In this document: positions 1 through 9,392 of the stretch, in pieces | Position numbering within the stretch: position 1 is the first letter of the stretch | Layout: the number at the start of each line of letters is the position of its first letter | Assembly: GCA_022843405.1 (NCBI GenBank) | Contig: JALHNQ010000001.1 | Span: forward strand, 108,297-172,296 | DNA from: Methylocystis sp. | GTDB taxonomy: Bacteria > Pseudomonadota > Alphaproteobacteria > Rhizobiales > Beijerinckiaceae | Direction of reading: 5' to 3' | DNA: 64,000 nt | Made by a program: the position numbers and the translations under genes | Notes under the pieces: model-generated | Database searches by the model: none | Seen by the model: the letters and a program-made list of their open reading frames with translations, nothing else | What the model was told of the DNA's origin: nothing

Positions 1-2
1 AA

Positions 3-446
3 TCGGGATTGGAGCCCGATCGTTTGGAACTCGAAATCACCGAGACGACGCTCATGGAATCCGATGACGTCGAAAGCAAGTTGCGGGAGATCGAGGAACT
101 GGGGGTGCGTCTGTCGCTGGACGACTTCGGCACCGGCTATAGCAGCCTCGGCTATCTCAATCGTTTCCCGGTAAAGAAGGTCAAGATCGACCGCTCATTC
201 GCGCGGCAAGCGATCGAGTCGCCGAAAACGCAGGCGATCGTTTCGGCGATCTCCGCGCTTGCGCAGGATCTGTCGATTGATCTCGTCGCCGAAGGCGTCG
301 AGACCGATGCTCAACTGGCCTTCATGGCGAGCAAGCATATTTTTCTCATTCAGGGCTATCTCTACACGCGGCCCCGGCCAATCGAGGAGCTTAGACCGCT
401 GCTCGCCCATTGGCGCGACGCGCCGCGCCTCGTCAGCGCGGCGTGA
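3..446 (+). CDS. EAL-domain protein (c-di-GMP phosphodiesterase), 3' end only
   Basis: The frame is open from the first bases, so the N-terminal part lies upstream of the window. About 148 C-terminal residues are visible and carry EAL-domain motifs in order: ELEITE, DDFGTGYSS, KIDRSF and EGVET, followed by a QGYLYTRP stretch that normally closes the domain. EAL domains hydrolyse cyclic di-GMP. The metal-binding Asp pair of DDFGTG and the Glu of EGVET are intact, so the domain looks catalytically competent. Whether a GGDEF, PAS or membrane module precedes it cannot be seen. The neighbour is convergent. Confidence 0.9.
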   Translation, partial: SGLEPDRLELEITETTLMESDDVESKLREIEELGVRLSLDDFGTGYSSLGYLNRFPVKKVKIDRSFARQAIESPKTQAIVSAISALAQDLSIDLVAEGVETDAQLAFMASKHIFLIQGYLYTRPRPIEELRPLLAHWRDAPRLVSAA

Positions 447-464
447 GCGTTCGGCACGCAAGTT

Positions 465-1157
465 TCAGTTGCGTTCAAGCGCCGCCAGAGACCGTCTGTC
501 GACGACAGGCTGCACCATGCGCTGCGCGCGAAAAATCGCGTGCGACGCATTGTAGCGCCGGCCGAATTGGGCGAGATAACGCTCGATTGCGTCGATCCCC
601 GCCTGCGGCTCGACGACGTCTCGGACGATCAGCAGATCGCGAGCCTCTTCAGCGGTGAGCGCCGCATTGTTCTCGATGAGACGCTCAGCCTTGACGAAGC
701 CCAATGTGCGGCCGACCGCCGCGTAAAGACCCAGAAGGTCCACGGCGTCTCCCGAAAAGGAGAATTGCGCGCTCTTTTCCGCAACGATCGCCGAGCAATG
801 CATGGCGAAGTCGAAATCTGAGCCGCTCATTAGGCCACGAGCCCAGGCGAGCGTGATCACCGGCGTATCGACGATCAGTTCCGAATTTTCGGCGGCGATA
901 TCGCCAAATCCTTCCGCCGGTCTCGTCGCTTCGCGGACCCCATGGGCGAAATCGTAAACGAGGTAGCGAATTTCACTGAGCTCCCCTCGGTCGATCGCCG
1001 CTAATAGATCAGTAATTGTCCTGATCGTCAGCGCGTCAAAACCCGGTCGAGTCTTGCGCAATACTAGAGCCTGGCGGTCTTTCAACCATAGGGTCGAAAG
1101 ACAGCCGCCGTTGACAGAAAGTTCAGTCTGCGGACGCAGATAAGGAAAGTTCACCAT
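465..1157 (-). CDS. Divergent crotonase-fold (enoyl-CoA hydratase-like) protein
   Basis: This 230-residue protein has a recognisable but degenerate crotonase pattern. A short beta-rich N-terminus is followed by a region around ELIVDTPVITLAWARG and a GSDFDFAMHCSAIVAEKSA-like stretch that aligns with the oxyanion-hole and 'GGG-E-ALACD-RIA' region of enoyl-CoA hydratases. The glycine-rich signature is poor, so classic hydratase activity is doubtful. RpfF-type fatty-acid signal synthases belong to the same superfamily, and an EAL gene lies next door, but nothing here proves signal synthesis. It ends 18 bases from the convergent EAL gene. The function is unassigned beyond the fold. Confidence 0.6.
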   Translation of the reverse strand: MVNFPYLRPQTELSVNGGCLSTLWLKDRQALVLRKTRPGFDALTIRTITDLLAAIDRGELSEIRYLVYDFAHGVREATRPAEGFGDIAAENSELIVDTPVITLAWARGLMSGSDFDFAMHCSAIVAEKSAQFSFSGDAVDLLGLYAAVGRTLGFVKAERLIENNAALTAEEARDLLIVRDVVEPQAGIDAIERYLAQFGRRYNASHAIFRAQRMVQPVVDRRSLAALERN

Positions 1158-1583
1158 GTTTCCCGCCGTCTTTTGTGGAAGGTTGGATTAGGTTAAATGA
1201 AAATTTAACTTCGCCAACCCTGGCGGCGATGATTGCATTGAATGCGCTTACTTTTATAGGTTTTTGAATTTAAAGCCTCATCGCCAGCGCGGGCGGGCCG
1301 AAGAAATTTATCGTCAGCCGATAGGAATGTACAATATGCGGGTCGCGCATGACTTTTTTAAATCGAGCCGGCGCATATTTTTTGCCTGCCGTGTCTCTTG
1401 GTCGCGGGACAAGCGCGCCGCTCCTGTCCTATATTGACTTAAGCGAAGCTGACGGCTGCGAGTCCGCGCTCGTTAGCTCGCTTTCGCGCACCGAGCGTGC
1501 GAGACATGGCCGCGCCGGGGCCGGATCCGTGCACCGATAAGACCGCCGAATGAGAGCGGCCCGTCCAGAAGGGAGAAGACCAG
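1158..1583. other. Divergent intergenic region, AT-rich near the minus-strand gene
   Basis: This 426-base gap lies between the start of the crotonase-like gene on the minus strand and the PmoD-like gene on the plus strand. It should hold both promoters. The part from 1190 to 1270 is clearly AT-richer than the surroundings and includes a perfect small inverted repeat. A 63-codon open frame from 1349 has no supporting features and I do not call it. Confidence 0.5.
1192..1209. repeat. Perfect inverted repeat with GAAA loop
   Basis: GTTAAAT (1192-1198) and ATTTAAC (1203-1209) form a perfect 7-base stem around the tetraloop GAAA. It lies about 35 bases upstream of the crotonase-like gene start. 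It could be an operator or a hairpin; the sequence alone does not decide. Confidence 0.4.
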
Positions 1584-2153
1584 ATGATGATGCGATTTTT
1601 CGCCGCGGCGCTATTGGCGGCGGCCGGTTGGGTCACGCAAGCGCATGCGCATGGCGACGTTGGCGTCAACCAGGGTCAGTGCCTCATGAAGCTCGGCCCG
1701 GACACGATGACTTTTACCGGCTATCAGCCGCAAAAGTCTCGCGAGCAGTTTTGCGACGACATTCCCGACGCGGGTCCGACCATTATCACGCTGGACGCGC
1801 AGCAGGACGAGTTGCGCGACATGAACCTCGAAATGCGCGTCATTCGCGACGTCGGCCAGAAGGACGACAATGAAAATCTCGAGGCCAATACCGAATATTA
1901 TTCTCCGCCGAAGAAGTATAAGACAGGCACCCTCACCTTCGAGCATGTGTTTCCGCAGGAAGGAAAATTCATCGGGCTCGTTAAGGCGAAGAGCGATGAT
2001 GGGACCAAGGAATATGTCGCCCGCTTTCCCTTCTCCGTCGGATTGACGCAGTCGAGGGAAATTACCATCGCCGTATTCTTCGGGGCCTTGGCGCTGGTCG
2101 GTTTCGGCCTTTGGTACAGGAACCAGTTCATGGCCAAAAAGCCGAAGGCGTAA
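1584..2153 (+). CDS. Periplasmic copper-protein candidate, PmoD/AmoD-like, C-terminal membrane anchor
   Basis: This is a 189-residue exported protein: signal peptide (residues 1-22, ending AHA), periplasmic domain (23 to about 158), one C-terminal transmembrane helix (about 160-178) and a short basic tail. This layout and the motifs C33-x-M35, M42, FCDDIP (C57) and the sequence around GYQP resemble the PmoD/AmoD copper proteins of methane and ammonia oxidisers, which form a CuA-like site. I base that on memory of the family, not on a search. Predicted cleavage would leave His23 as the mature N-terminus. A GGGAGA ribosome site precedes the first of three ATGs. It ends 7 bases from the convergent lolD. 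Confidence 0.55.
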   Translation: MMMRFFAAALLAAAGWVTQAHAHGDVGVNQGQCLMKLGPDTMTFTGYQPQKSREQFCDDIPDAGPTIITLDAQQDELRDMNLEMRVIRDVGQKDDNENLEANTEYYSPPKKYKTGTLTFEHVFPQEGKFIGLVKAKSDDGTKEYVARFPFSVGLTQSREITIAVFFGALALVGFGLWYRNQFMAKKPKA

Positions 2154-2160
2154 ATCCGCT

Positions 2161-2844
2161 TCAGCCCAAAATCTCAATGCGACCGTCGCGTAACGTCACG
2201 CGGCGGTCCATTTGCTTCGCGAGCTCGAGATTGTGAGTCGCGATGAGCGCCGCGAGTCCGGTGTTGCGCGCAAGCGTCAGCAGCGTGCCGAAAACATGCT
2301 CGGCCGTTCGCGGATCGAGATTTCCGGTCGGCTCGTCGGCAAGTAGAAGATGCGGCGCGTTGGCGACCGCGCGCGCGATGGCGACGCGCTGCTGTTCGCC
2401 GCCGGAAAGCTCCGAGGGCCGATGCGACGCGCGCGGTCCAAGCCGCAGATAATCGAGCAGCTGTTGCGCCCGAAGGCGCGCTTCGCCCTTGTTCAAGCCA
2501 TTGATCATCTGCGGAAGCGCGACATTCTCGAGCGCCGAGAATTCCGGCAGCAGGTGGTGGAATTGATAAATAAAGCCGACAGTGGCGCGCCGCAGCCGCG
2601 TGCGCTCGGAGTCGGACATGCGCGACGTTGGCGCATTCTTGATCAGGACTTCGCCGCCATCTTGGCGCTCCAAGAGCCCGGCGATATGGAGAAGCGTCGA
2701 CTTGCCGGCGCCTGACGGCGCCAACAGCGCGACCGTCTCGCCGGGATAGATCGACAGATTGATATTGACGAGAATGTCCAGTCGCGCCTCGCCCTCGCGA
2801 TAGTGGCGCGCGACATTGCGCAATTCGAGAACGGCCTCGTTCAT
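2161..2844 (-). CDS. lolD: Lipoprotein-release ABC transporter ATPase LolD
   Basis: This 227-residue ABC ATPase is of the MacB/LolD class. It has a Walker A GAGKST (around residue 46), the signature [14 protein letters not shown], Walker [13 protein letters not shown] and a switch histidine in ATHN. It powers extraction of outer-membrane lipoproteins from the inner membrane for handover to LolA. It lies directly downstream of a LolC/E-type permease (5-base gap) in an apparent proS-lolC-lolD operon. Length and partner gene make LolD much more likely than a MacB or FtsE homologue. Confidence 0.93.
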   Translation of the reverse strand: MNEAVLELRNVARHYREGEARLDILVNINLSIYPGETVALLAPSGAGKSTLLHIAGLLERQDGGEVLIKNAPTSRMSDSERTRLRRATVGFIYQFHHLLPEFSALENVALPQMINGLNKGEARLRAQQLLDYLRLGPRASHRPSELSGGEQQRVAIARAVANAPHLLLADEPTGNLDPRTAEHVFGTLLTLARNTGLAALIATHNLELAKQMDRRVTLRDGRIEILG

Positions 2845-2849
2845 CGTGG

Positions 2850-4130
2850 TTACTCGTGCCGCAGCGCTTCGATCGGGTCGAGCGACGCTGCCTTCCAGGC
2901 TGGATAGATCGAGGCGAGAATGGCGAGAACGAGAGTCATGACGACGATCGCCGCGACTTCGCGCGGATCGACGATCGCCGGAAGGCGCGAGAGAAAATAG
3001 AATTCCGCGGGAAAGAGATTGGCGTCGAAAATCTTGTTGATAAAGACGCGAATGGCGTCGAGGTTTTTCGCCAGCGCCAATCCCAGTGCAAATCCGGCCA
3101 GCGTGCCGACAACGCCGATCGACGCGCCGATAATCAGGAAGATGCGCAGCACCGCGCCGCGCGTCGCGCCCATGGTGCGCAATATGGCGATGTCCTGAGT
3201 CTTGTCCTTCACGAGCATCGTCAGGCCGGAGATGATGTTGAACGCCGCGACCACGACGATCAGCGCGAGAATGATGAAGAGGATGTTTTTTTCGACCTGC
3301 AGGGTGTCAAAGAATGTTTTGTTGCGCTGGCGCCAGTCAGTGACGATCAGTGGGCGCTCGACCGCTTTTTCGACGTTGATGCGAAAGTCGTCCATCTTCT
3401 CGGGATCGGAGACGAAGGCCTCGATGACCGTCGCTTCATTGTCCTTGTTGAAGAAGAGCTGAGCCTCGGCGAGCGGCATATAGACGAAGACATTGTCGAA
3501 TTCGGACATGCCGATCGAGAAAATCGCGACGACATTATAGGCCTTGATCCGCGGCGCGACGCCAAACGGCGTCTGCGCGCCCTTGGCGATCAGCAGGCTG
3601 ACCGGGTCGCCGACGCCGACCCCCAGCGTTTCCGCCAACCGCTGGCCGATGGCGAGGCCGCCGGCCTTGTCGAACCCCGCCAGCGCGCCGCTTTTCACAT
3701 TGCTCGCCACGCCCGGCAGCCGCGCCAGGTCCTTTCCCCGAACGCCGCGCACCAGAACGCCGGACTGACCGAACTGGGTCGATATGCCGGCCGCGCCCTC
3801 GACCATCGGAATCGCCAGCTGCACGCCCGGTATCTTCGCGGTCTTTGCCGACACCTGCTCCCAATCGGTGAAGGGAGTCTCCACCGCCTGAAGAAAGGCG
3901 TGGCCGTTGACGCCCAGGATTTTGTCCATCAGCTCGCGATGAAATCCGTTCATCACCGACGTGACGACGATCAGGGTGGCGACCCCCAGCATGATGCCGA
4001 GAAAAGAAAATCCGGCGATCACCGAGACGAAGCCGTCGGCGCGACGGGCGCGCAGATAGCGCAGCGCCAGCATCCGCTCGAAGCCCGAGAAAGCGCCGGC
4101 GCCTTTCGCCGGCAGAGCCGCTTCGGTCAT
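2850..4130 (-). CDS. lolC: LolC/LolE-type lipoprotein-releasing permease
   Basis: This is a 426-residue FtsX-superfamily membrane protein. One transmembrane helix lies near the N-terminus (about residues 28-50), followed by a large periplasmic MacB-like core domain and three helices in the last 160 residues. It forms the transmembrane part of the Lol complex with LolD. Only one such permease gene is present here, which fits organisms using a single LolF-type protein instead of LolC plus LolE. Its start overlaps the stop of proS by four bases (ATGA), pointing to translational coupling. Confidence 0.92.
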   Translation of the reverse strand: MTEAALPAKGAGAFSGFERMLALRYLRARRADGFVSVIAGFSFLGIMLGVATLIVVTSVMNGFHRELMDKILGVNGHAFLQAVETPFTDWEQVSAKTAKIPGVQLAIPMVEGAAGISTQFGQSGVLVRGVRGKDLARLPGVASNVKSGALAGFDKAGGLAIGQRLAETLGVGVGDPVSLLIAKGAQTPFGVAPRIKAYNVVAIFSIGMSEFDNVFVYMPLAEAQLFFNKDNEATVIEAFVSDPEKMDDFRINVEKAVERPLIVTDWRQRNKTFFDTLQVEKNILFIILALIVVVAAFNIISGLTMLVKDKTQDIAILRTMGATRGAVLRIFLIIGASIGVVGTLAGFALGLALAKNLDAIRVFINKIFDANLFPAEFYFLSRLPAIVDPREVAAIVVMTLVLAILASIYPAWKAASLDPIEALRHE

Positions 4131-5467
4131 GCCTGCCCCGGCCTGATGGCGGCGACGATGCGGGTGACGGCGTCCTCGGGCGCGAGCAGTTCGCGCTCGC
4201 CCGTGCGGCGTTGTTTGACCTCGACTCTGCCCTCGGCGAGGCCTTTGGGACCGACGAGAACCTGCCAGGGCAGGCCGATGAGATCGAGCGTGGCGAATTT
4301 CGCGCCGGGACGTTCGTCGCGGTCCTCATGCAGCACGTCCAGGCCGGCGTTCTCAAGCTGCTCGATGAGATCGGCGCAGACCTTGCCCGTTTCCGAGTCG
4401 CCGACTTTGAGGTCGGCGACGCCGACGTGAAACGGCGCGACCGATTCAGGCCAGATGACGCCATTGTCGTCATGGCTCGCCTCGATGATGGCGGCGACGA
4501 GCCGCGACGGGCCGATGCCGTAGGAACCCATTTGCACGACGACCTCCTTGCCGTCCGGCCCGTTGACCACGGCCTTCATTGGCTCGGAATATTTGGTTCC
4601 GAAGTAGAAAATATGGCCGACTTCGATGCCGCGCGCCGCGACCCGCGCCTCCTCCGGCACGGCGGCGAAGGCCGCTTTGTCGTGCATCTCGCTCGTCGCC
4701 GCGTAGCGGCTGGTCCATTTGTCGACGATCCCCTGCAGGCCCGCCGCATCGTCAAAATCGACCGAGGCGGGCGGCGGCGCGAAGGAGAGGAAATCCTTGT
4801 GGCAGAAGACCTCGCTCTCGCCGGTCGAGGCGAGAATGATGAACTCATGGCTGTTGCCGCCGATCGGGCCGGATTCGGCCGCCATCGGAATGGCGGTCAG
4901 CCCCATGCGCGCGAAGGTGCGCAGATAGGCGACGAACATCTTGTTATAGGAATGGCGGCCGGCCTCGGCCGTCAGATCGAAGGAATAGGCGTCCTTCATC
5001 AGGAACTCGCGCGAGCGCATCACGCCGAAACGCGGGCGGACCTCGTCCCGAAACTTCCACTGGATGTGAAAAAGATTGAGCGGCAGGTCCTTATAAGAGC
5101 GCACCGAGGCGCGGAAAATCTCGGTGATCATCTCCTCATTGGTGGGGCCGTAGAGCATTTCCCGATCATGGCGGTCGGCGATGCGCAGCATTTCCTTGCC
5201 ATAGGCGTCATAGCGCCCCGACTCGCGCCACAGATCGGCGGGCTGGATGGTCGGCATCAGACATTCGATGGCGCCGGCGCGGATCTGCTCCTCGCGGATG
5301 ATGGCGTTGATCTTATTGAGCACGCGCAGTCCGAGCGGCAGCCAGGCGTAGATGCCGGCCGACTCCTGTCGGATCATGCCCGCCCGCAGCATCAGCCGGT
5401 GCGAGACGATTTCGGCCTCTTTCGGCGTCTCGCGCAAAATGGGCAGGAAATAGCGGGAAAGGCGCAT
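4127..5467 (-). CDS. proS: Prolyl-tRNA synthetase, short alphaproteobacterial form
   Basis: This 446-residue class II synthetase charges tRNA-Pro. The start MRLSRYFLP at 5467 is chosen because the protein family begins there; the open frame extends 20 codons upstream without homology. Class II motifs are visible: motif 2 around [25 protein letters not shown] and motif 3 near [11 protein letters not shown], plus the C-terminal anticodon-binding domain. The roughly 180-residue editing insertion of the E. coli-type enzyme is absent, as is usual in alphaproteobacteria, where editing is done in trans. It is first in the operon with lolC and lolD. Confidence 0.95.
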   Translation of the reverse strand: MRLSRYFLPILRETPKEAEIVSHRLMLRAGMIRQESAGIYAWLPLGLRVLNKINAIIREEQIRAGAIECLMPTIQPADLWRESGRYDAYGKEMLRIADRHDREMLYGPTNEEMITEIFRASVRSYKDLPLNLFHIQWKFRDEVRPRFGVMRSREFLMKDAYSFDLTAEAGRHSYNKMFVAYLRTFARMGLTAIPMAAESGPIGGNSHEFIILASTGESEVFCHKDFLSFAPPPASVDFDDAAGLQGIVDKWTSRYAATSEMHDKAAFAAVPEEARVAARGIEVGHIFYFGTKYSEPMKAVVNGPDGKEVVVQMGSYGIGPSRLVAAIIEASHDDNGVIWPESVAPFHVGVADLKVGDSETGKVCADLIEQLENAGLDVLHEDRDERPGAKFATLDLIGLPWQVLVGPKGLAEGRVEVKQRRTGERELLAPEDAVTRIVAAIRPGQA

Positions 5468-5641
5468 CTGGAATCCGGTTGGGCGAATCGGGGAGCGGCG
5501 AGCATAGCCTGTCCGCCGCCCGAGCAAACGGCGCGGGCGGGCCTATCAACCCCCGCATGGCCGAAAACGCAAGCGGCAGGCCCCCTTCCTTTTTGGGGTC
5601 GCGCGCCCATTTCGGGAGCATGAACTCTTGAGGAGGCCGGC

Positions 5642-5958
5642 ATGGGCGAGACTATGGGCAAGGCTAAAGGAGAGCCGGCGGTTAGACATCCCTGGGGAAG
5701 CGTGCGCGACAATCCCGAGTTCAGCCGCTTCGAACTCGACGCCGACGGCGACACCGCGCTCGCCTATTACCGCATCGACAATGACGTGATGGTCTTCACC
5801 TCGACGCAGACGCCGCCGGCGCTACAGGGCCAGGGCGTCGCGTCGGAGCTGATCCGCAACGCGCTGGAATTCGCGCGGGCGCGCGGATTTTAAAGGTTAG
5901 GGGTGACTGTTCCTTCGTTGCGGATTATCTGCGGCGCCATCCCGAAGGCGCCGATTGA
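5642..5958 (+). pseudogene. GNAT-family N-acetyltransferase, frameshifted near the C-terminus
   Basis: The first 83 codons (5642-5893) encode a small N-acetyltransferase of the YjdJ type, with the acetyl-CoA loop QGQGVASEL, and stop abruptly at a TTTTAAA run. Directly after the stop another frame continues the family's C-terminus: KV-x3-CSFVADYLRRHPE, ending at a TGA at 5956-5958. Spacing to the cysteine is exactly as expected if two extra bases (or one missing base) lie at about 5888-5892. So the gene is either a recent pseudogene or a sequencing or assembly error at the homopolymer. A GAGGAGG-like site precedes the ATG. Confidence 0.8.
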
Positions 5959-5975
5959 CCGTAGGAGTTCGCGGC

Positions 5976-6040
5976 ACGCTTTTCTCCCGCTCGCGGGAGA
6001 ACGCAACCCGACGAAGCTGGGGCGAATGAGGGCAAGCCAT
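5976..6040. repeat. Rhizobiales-type palindromic intergenic repeat
   Basis: TTCTCCCGC (5982-5990), two bases, then GCGGGAGAA (5993-6001) is a perfect 9-base palindrome. It continues into CCCGACGAAGCTGGGG and GAATGAGGG. This succession strongly resembles the dispersed palindromic repeat common between genes in Rhizobiales genomes (memory of such sequences, not a search). The remaining sequence to 6222 holds no convincing gene; a 55-codon frame from 6039 has no support. Confidence 0.5.
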
Positions 6041-6222
6041 GCGCGACCGGCTTCGCGCCAGGTTGCGTGAAGTCATCGAGCGGGGCAAACCCCGCCGCCA
6101 GCAGCATCATGAAATTGAAGACGCTGCGCAGGCCGGAACGACCGCAGAGATATTTTTTTACGGAGTCGCTGCGGCGCGTCGCATCGCGGGCGGGGCTGAA
6201 TAGGAACTCAAGCCCCTATAGA

Positions 6223-6591
6223 TTAGCCGAAACTCGGCATTTTTGGCTGTTTGGGACAAACTATTTTTGGCGGCAGCGTTTCAACAAAATCGACCGCGAA
6301 TTGCGCGTAGCTGGAAAGCTGAGCATCGGTCCGAATCGCTTCAGGGAGTATTGTAGCCCATCCCTTCATAGCCTTGCCCGTCAAGTCCATGGGCTTGACG
6401 CCTTCGCGACTCAGTAACTCCTTGGCTCGCGTTTCGCCGACACGAAGAATGAGGTTCGCGTTGTGGACGCCGACGCACATGTTGCCGTTCAGAGTGAAGC
6501 AAACGCCGCCAAACATGCGGCGCGCTTCGACGCGCCGGTGGTGCGCGAGAACAGCTCGTAGTCGTTCAACAAGAGCGGGGTCGGACGCCAT
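6223..6591 (-). CDS. TfoX N-terminal-domain protein
   Basis: This 122-residue protein matches the TfoX/Sxy N-terminal domain, with the hallmark MFGGVCFTLNGNMCVGV-like strand-turn near residues 26-42 and a RVG...AKELL segment following. The domain alone is common as a small stand-alone protein of unknown biochemical role; the C-terminal domain linked to competence regulation in Sxy proteins is missing. The C-terminus is basic and Pro-rich. It is followed by a GFA-family gene on the same strand, which starts upstream and ends 6 bases before this gene, so the two are probably co-transcribed. Confidence 0.8.
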   Translation of the reverse strand: MASDPALVERLRAVLAHHRRVEARRMFGGVCFTLNGNMCVGVHNANLILRVGETRAKELLSREGVKPMDLTGKAMKGWATILPEAIRTDAQLSSYAQFAVDFVETLPPKIVCPKQPKMPSFG

Positions 6592-6597
6592 TCGGGC

Positions 6598-7020
6598 CTA
6601 GCCCTTCATCATGGGCGGCATTGTTTCGAAGCGCGGCAAATTTGTATCGGAAATATCCCAAGAAGCGCCGCGGCTCGCATAAACGATCATTTGAGGTTTG
6701 AACACTTCGAGGTCGTCGAGGCTCGACGCCCTGAGGAAGATCAAATCGGGCATTGCGTCGTTTAGCGAATAGATCGGCGCGCCGCAGCGAGGGCAGAAAG
6801 CGCGCGAGACCACATGCCCGCTGTCAGCCGGTTTGTCGTAGACGGTTACGTCCCCTGAAATGGTCACAAAGGCGCGAGGAACGGCGAGATGCGAGCTATG
6901 ACCCGTCCCGCTGCTCTTGCGGCAATCAGCGCACTGGCAATGACCGGACATGAGCGGATCGGCGTTGCATTCATAATGGACAGCGCCGCAAAGACAGCGG
7001 CCCTGGAAGGGTTCTGGCAT
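6598..7020 (-). CDS. GFA/CENP-V family zinc protein
   Basis: This is a 140-residue member of the glutathione-dependent formaldehyde-activating enzyme (GFA) fold. Zinc-binding cysteines are visible in CLCGAVHYEC, CQCADCRKSSG and FCPRCG. Most members are of unknown substrate and need not act on formaldehyde. A GAGGAGG ribosome site lies upstream. The gene is divergent from an HxlR regulator over an 82-base gap containing an inverted repeat, so the regulator probably controls it. Confidence 0.88.
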   Translation of the reverse strand: MPEPFQGRCLCGAVHYECNADPLMSGHCQCADCRKSSGTGHSSHLAVPRAFVTISGDVTVYDKPADSGHVVSRAFCPRCGAPIYSLNDAMPDLIFLRASSLDDLEVFKPQMIVYASRGASWDISDTNLPRFETMPPMMKG

Positions 7021-7069
7021 TGGATTTCCTCCTCAATTGTGCGTTCATGCCGTGCCAGATTAGAGTAGT

Positions 7070-7088
7070 GACTTGTGATTTGCAAGTC
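7070..7088. promoter_or_regulatory. Inverted repeat, candidate HxlR operator
   Basis: GACTTG (7070-7075) and CAAGTC (7083-7088) form a perfect 6-base inverted repeat with a 7-base spacer, lying between the divergent GFA and HxlR genes. HxlR-family dimers bind such symmetric sites next to their own genes. Confidence 0.45.
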
Positions 7089-7102
7089 GCTATCAGCCAA
7101 CG

Positions 7103-7501
7103 ATGCGCGCCTTGAAGAAACTCAGGTCGGGATGCCCGATAGCCACCTCTCTAGATATTTTTGGCGACCGATGGACGCTTGTCATCTTGCGCGATCTTGC
7201 AATGGGGAAAACGCGGTTTGGAGATTTTTCTCAATCCCCTGAACGCATCCCGACGAACGTGCTGACAGATCGACTCTTACGATTGGAGGAATTTGGCCTT
7301 ATCGAGAAGAGCGCCTATCAGGAACATCCAATCAGGTACGACTATGCGGTGACGCAGAAAGGAGCCGAATTGCTGCCCGTGCTGCAAGCCGTTTGCAAAT
7401 GGGCGAATAAGCATCTGCCAGACACATGGAAAACGCCGGATAAGTTTCTCTCACTGAAGCCGTCAGACCTCACGGTAAAAAAAACCAAAACCGGTGAGTA
7501 G
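7103..7501 (+). CDS. HxlR-family winged-helix transcriptional regulator
   Basis: The 132-residue protein has the HxlR signature CPIATSLDIFGDRWTLVILRDL at residues 11-32, followed by the winged helix (FGDFSQSPERIPTNVLTDRLLRLEEFGL region) and a C-terminal dimerisation helix. The early cysteine (Cys11) is conserved in many HxlR proteins and in some responds to aldehydes or thiol stress. It is divergent from a GFA-family gene and presumably regulates it. The effector is unknown. Confidence 0.9.
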   Translation: MRALKKLRSGCPIATSLDIFGDRWTLVILRDLAMGKTRFGDFSQSPERIPTNVLTDRLLRLEEFGLIEKSAYQEHPIRYDYAVTQKGAELLPVLQAVCKWANKHLPDTWKTPDKFLSLKPSDLTVKKTKTGE

Positions 7502-7517
7502 GTTGACGCCATATCAG

Positions 7518-9392
7518 TTAAACTTCCGTCTCGGCGGCGAGCACCAGCCATTGCTCCTCAGCGGCGGCGAGCGCCTGGGCCAGCTCCTCACGCTGCGCGG
7601 CGAGACGCGCCGCCTCCTGCGGATTGCGCGCGAAGGCGTCGGGCGCGGCGAGCGCTTCGTCGACGCGGGCGAGAAGCTGGGCGAATTTCTCGACCCGCTC
7701 CTCCGCGGCGGCGAGCTTGCGCCGCGTCTGGCCGGCGTCGCGGCGCTTTGGCGCCGCCTGCTTGAACGACTCTTGTTTTGACGACTCTTGCGCCGGCGCG
7801 ACAAACGCGCCCTTCGGTTCCTCGCCACGCGATTTCGACAAGACCAGTCGCGCATAATCGTCCATGTCGCCGTCGAAGACGCGCACCGTTCCCTCGTCAA
7901 CGAGCCAGAGCTGATCGGCGCAGGCCTCGAGCAAATAACGATCGTGCGAGACCAGAATGACGGCGCCTTCATAATCATTGATCGCCTCGATCAGCGCGGC
8001 GCGGCTGTCGATGTCGAGATGGTTCGTCGGCTCGTCGAGGATCAAAAGATGCGGCGCATTGAACGCCGCGACGCCGAGCAGCAGCCGCGCCTTTTCGCCG
8101 CCCGAAAGACTGGCGATCGGCGTATCGGCGCGGGCGCCGGAAAAACCGGTCCGCGCCGCGCGGGCGCGGATGCGCGCCTCTGCCGCGCCCGGCATCAGCC
8201 GCGCGAAGACCGCGTAAGGCGTCTCGCTCTCGTTCAATTCGTCGATCTGGTGCTGTGCGAAAAATCCCGCCTCCAGCTTCGGCGCGCGCACCATTTCGCC
8301 GGCACAAGCGGCAAGCCGACCGCCAAGCAGTTTGGCGAATGTCGACTTGCCATTGCCATTGGCGCCCAGCAGTCCGATGCGGTCGTCATTCGAGATCGAC
8401 AGCGTAAGCCGCGACAGCACGATTCGATCGCCATAGCCGACCGCCGCCTTCTCAAGCGCGATGATCGGCGGCGACAGCGGCTTCTCGGGCGACGGCAGAT
8501 GGATCGGCAGAACGGCGTCGTCGACGATCGCCGCCACGGGCTCCATTTTGGCGAGGAGTTTGAGGCGCGACTGCGCCTGACGCGCCTTCGTCGCCTTGGC
8601 GCGGAAACGGTCGACGAAGGCCTGCAGATGTTTGCGCTGCTCTTCCTGCTTCCTGGCGCCCTTGGCGGCGAGAAGCTGCGCCTCGCGCCGCTGCTTTTCG
8701 AAGGAAGAATAGTCGCCCTTGTAGAGCGTCAGCCGGCCGCGTTCGAGATGCAGAATATGGGTGGCGACGTCGTCGAGCAGATCGCGGTCATGGCTGATGA
8801 CGATCGCGCTCGCCGGATAGCGCGACAGATAATCGACGAGCCACAGCGTGCCTTCAAGGTCGAGATAATTGGTCGGCTCGTCGAGGAGCAGCAGGTCGGG
8901 CTGTGCGAACAGCACCGCCGCGAGCGCGACGCGCATCCGCCAGCCGCCTGAGAATTCCGATAGGGGGCGCTGCTGCGCGGCGGCGTCGAAGCCCAGCCCA
9001 TGCAGAATGGCGGCGGCGCGGGCGGGCGCCGAATGGGCGTCGATGTCGGCGAGCCGCGTCTGGATGTCGGCGATGTCATGGGGATCATGCGCGGCCTCGG
9101 CGCGCGCGATGAGTTCGGCGCGCTCAAGGTCCGCCGCCAGCACAAAGTCGATCAGCGCCGTCGGGCCGCCCGGCGCCTCCTGCTCGACGCGTCCGAGCCT
9201 CATGCGCGAGGGGAGCGAGATGGTCCCGCTTTCCGGCGCGATCTCGCCGCTGATCAACCGGAACAGCGTGGTCTTGCCGGCGCCGTTGCGGCCGACGAAG
9301 CCGGCGCGCGAGCGCCCGGGCAGAAAGACCCCGGCATGGTCGAAGAGCAGCCGGCCGCCGAGCCGGTAGACGAGATCGTTGATCGTGAGCAT
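7518..9392 (-). CDS. ABC-F family ATPase (ribosome-associated type)
   Basis: This 624-residue soluble protein has two ABC ATPase domains and no membrane segment. Domain 1 shows GRNGAGKTT, LSEFSGGW and LLLLDEPTNYLD; domain 2 shows GANGNGKST, SLSGGEKAR and LLILDEPTNHLD. A charged linker (about residues 235-280) separates them, and the C-terminus (after about 530) is an Ala/Glu/Arg-rich coiled coil. This is the architecture of ABC-F translation factors such as Uup and EttA; the C-terminal coiled coil is closest to Uup, though I do not assign the orthologue. Nothing suggests antibiotic resistance. Confidence 0.9.
   Translation of the reverse strand: MLTINDLVYRLGGRLLFDHAGVFLPGRSRAGFVGRNGAGKTTLFRLISGEIAPESGTISLPSRMRLGRVEQEAPGGPTALIDFVLAADLERAELIARAEAAHDPHDIADIQTRLADIDAHSAPARAAAILHGLGFDAAAQQRPLSEFSGGWRMRVALAAVLFAQPDLLLLDEPTNYLDLEGTLWLVDYLSRYPASAIVISHDRDLLDDVATHILHLERGRLTLYKGDYSSFEKQRREAQLLAAKGARKQEEQRKHLQAFVDRFRAKATKARQAQSRLKLLAKMEPVAAIVDDAVLPIHLPSPEKPLSPPIIALEKAAVGYGDRIVLSRLTLSISNDDRIGLLGANGNGKSTFAKLLGGRLAACAGEMVRAPKLEAGFFAQHQIDELNESETPYAVFARLMPGAAEARIRARAARTGFSGARADTPIASLSGGEKARLLLGVAAFNAPHLLILDEPTNHLDIDSRAALIEAINDYEGAVILVSHDRYLLEACADQLWLVDEGTVRVFDGDMDDYARLVLSKSRGEEPKGAFVAPAQESSKQESFKQAAPKRRDAGQTRRKLAAAEERVEKFAQLLARVDEALAAPDAFARNPQEAARLAAQREELAQALAAAEEQWLVLAAETEV

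Noticed and set aside
1349..1540. 63-codon open frame upstream of the PmoD-like gene
   Set aside because: No ribosome site or motif; more likely promoter and leader sequence.
4211..5623. 470-codon plus-strand open frame over proS
   Set aside because: It mirrors proS on the other strand in GC-rich sequence, has no motifs and no ribosome site.
6039..6206. 55-codon open frame downstream of the palindromic repeat
   Set aside because: No ribosome site, no recognisable motif, and it overlaps repeat-derived sequence.
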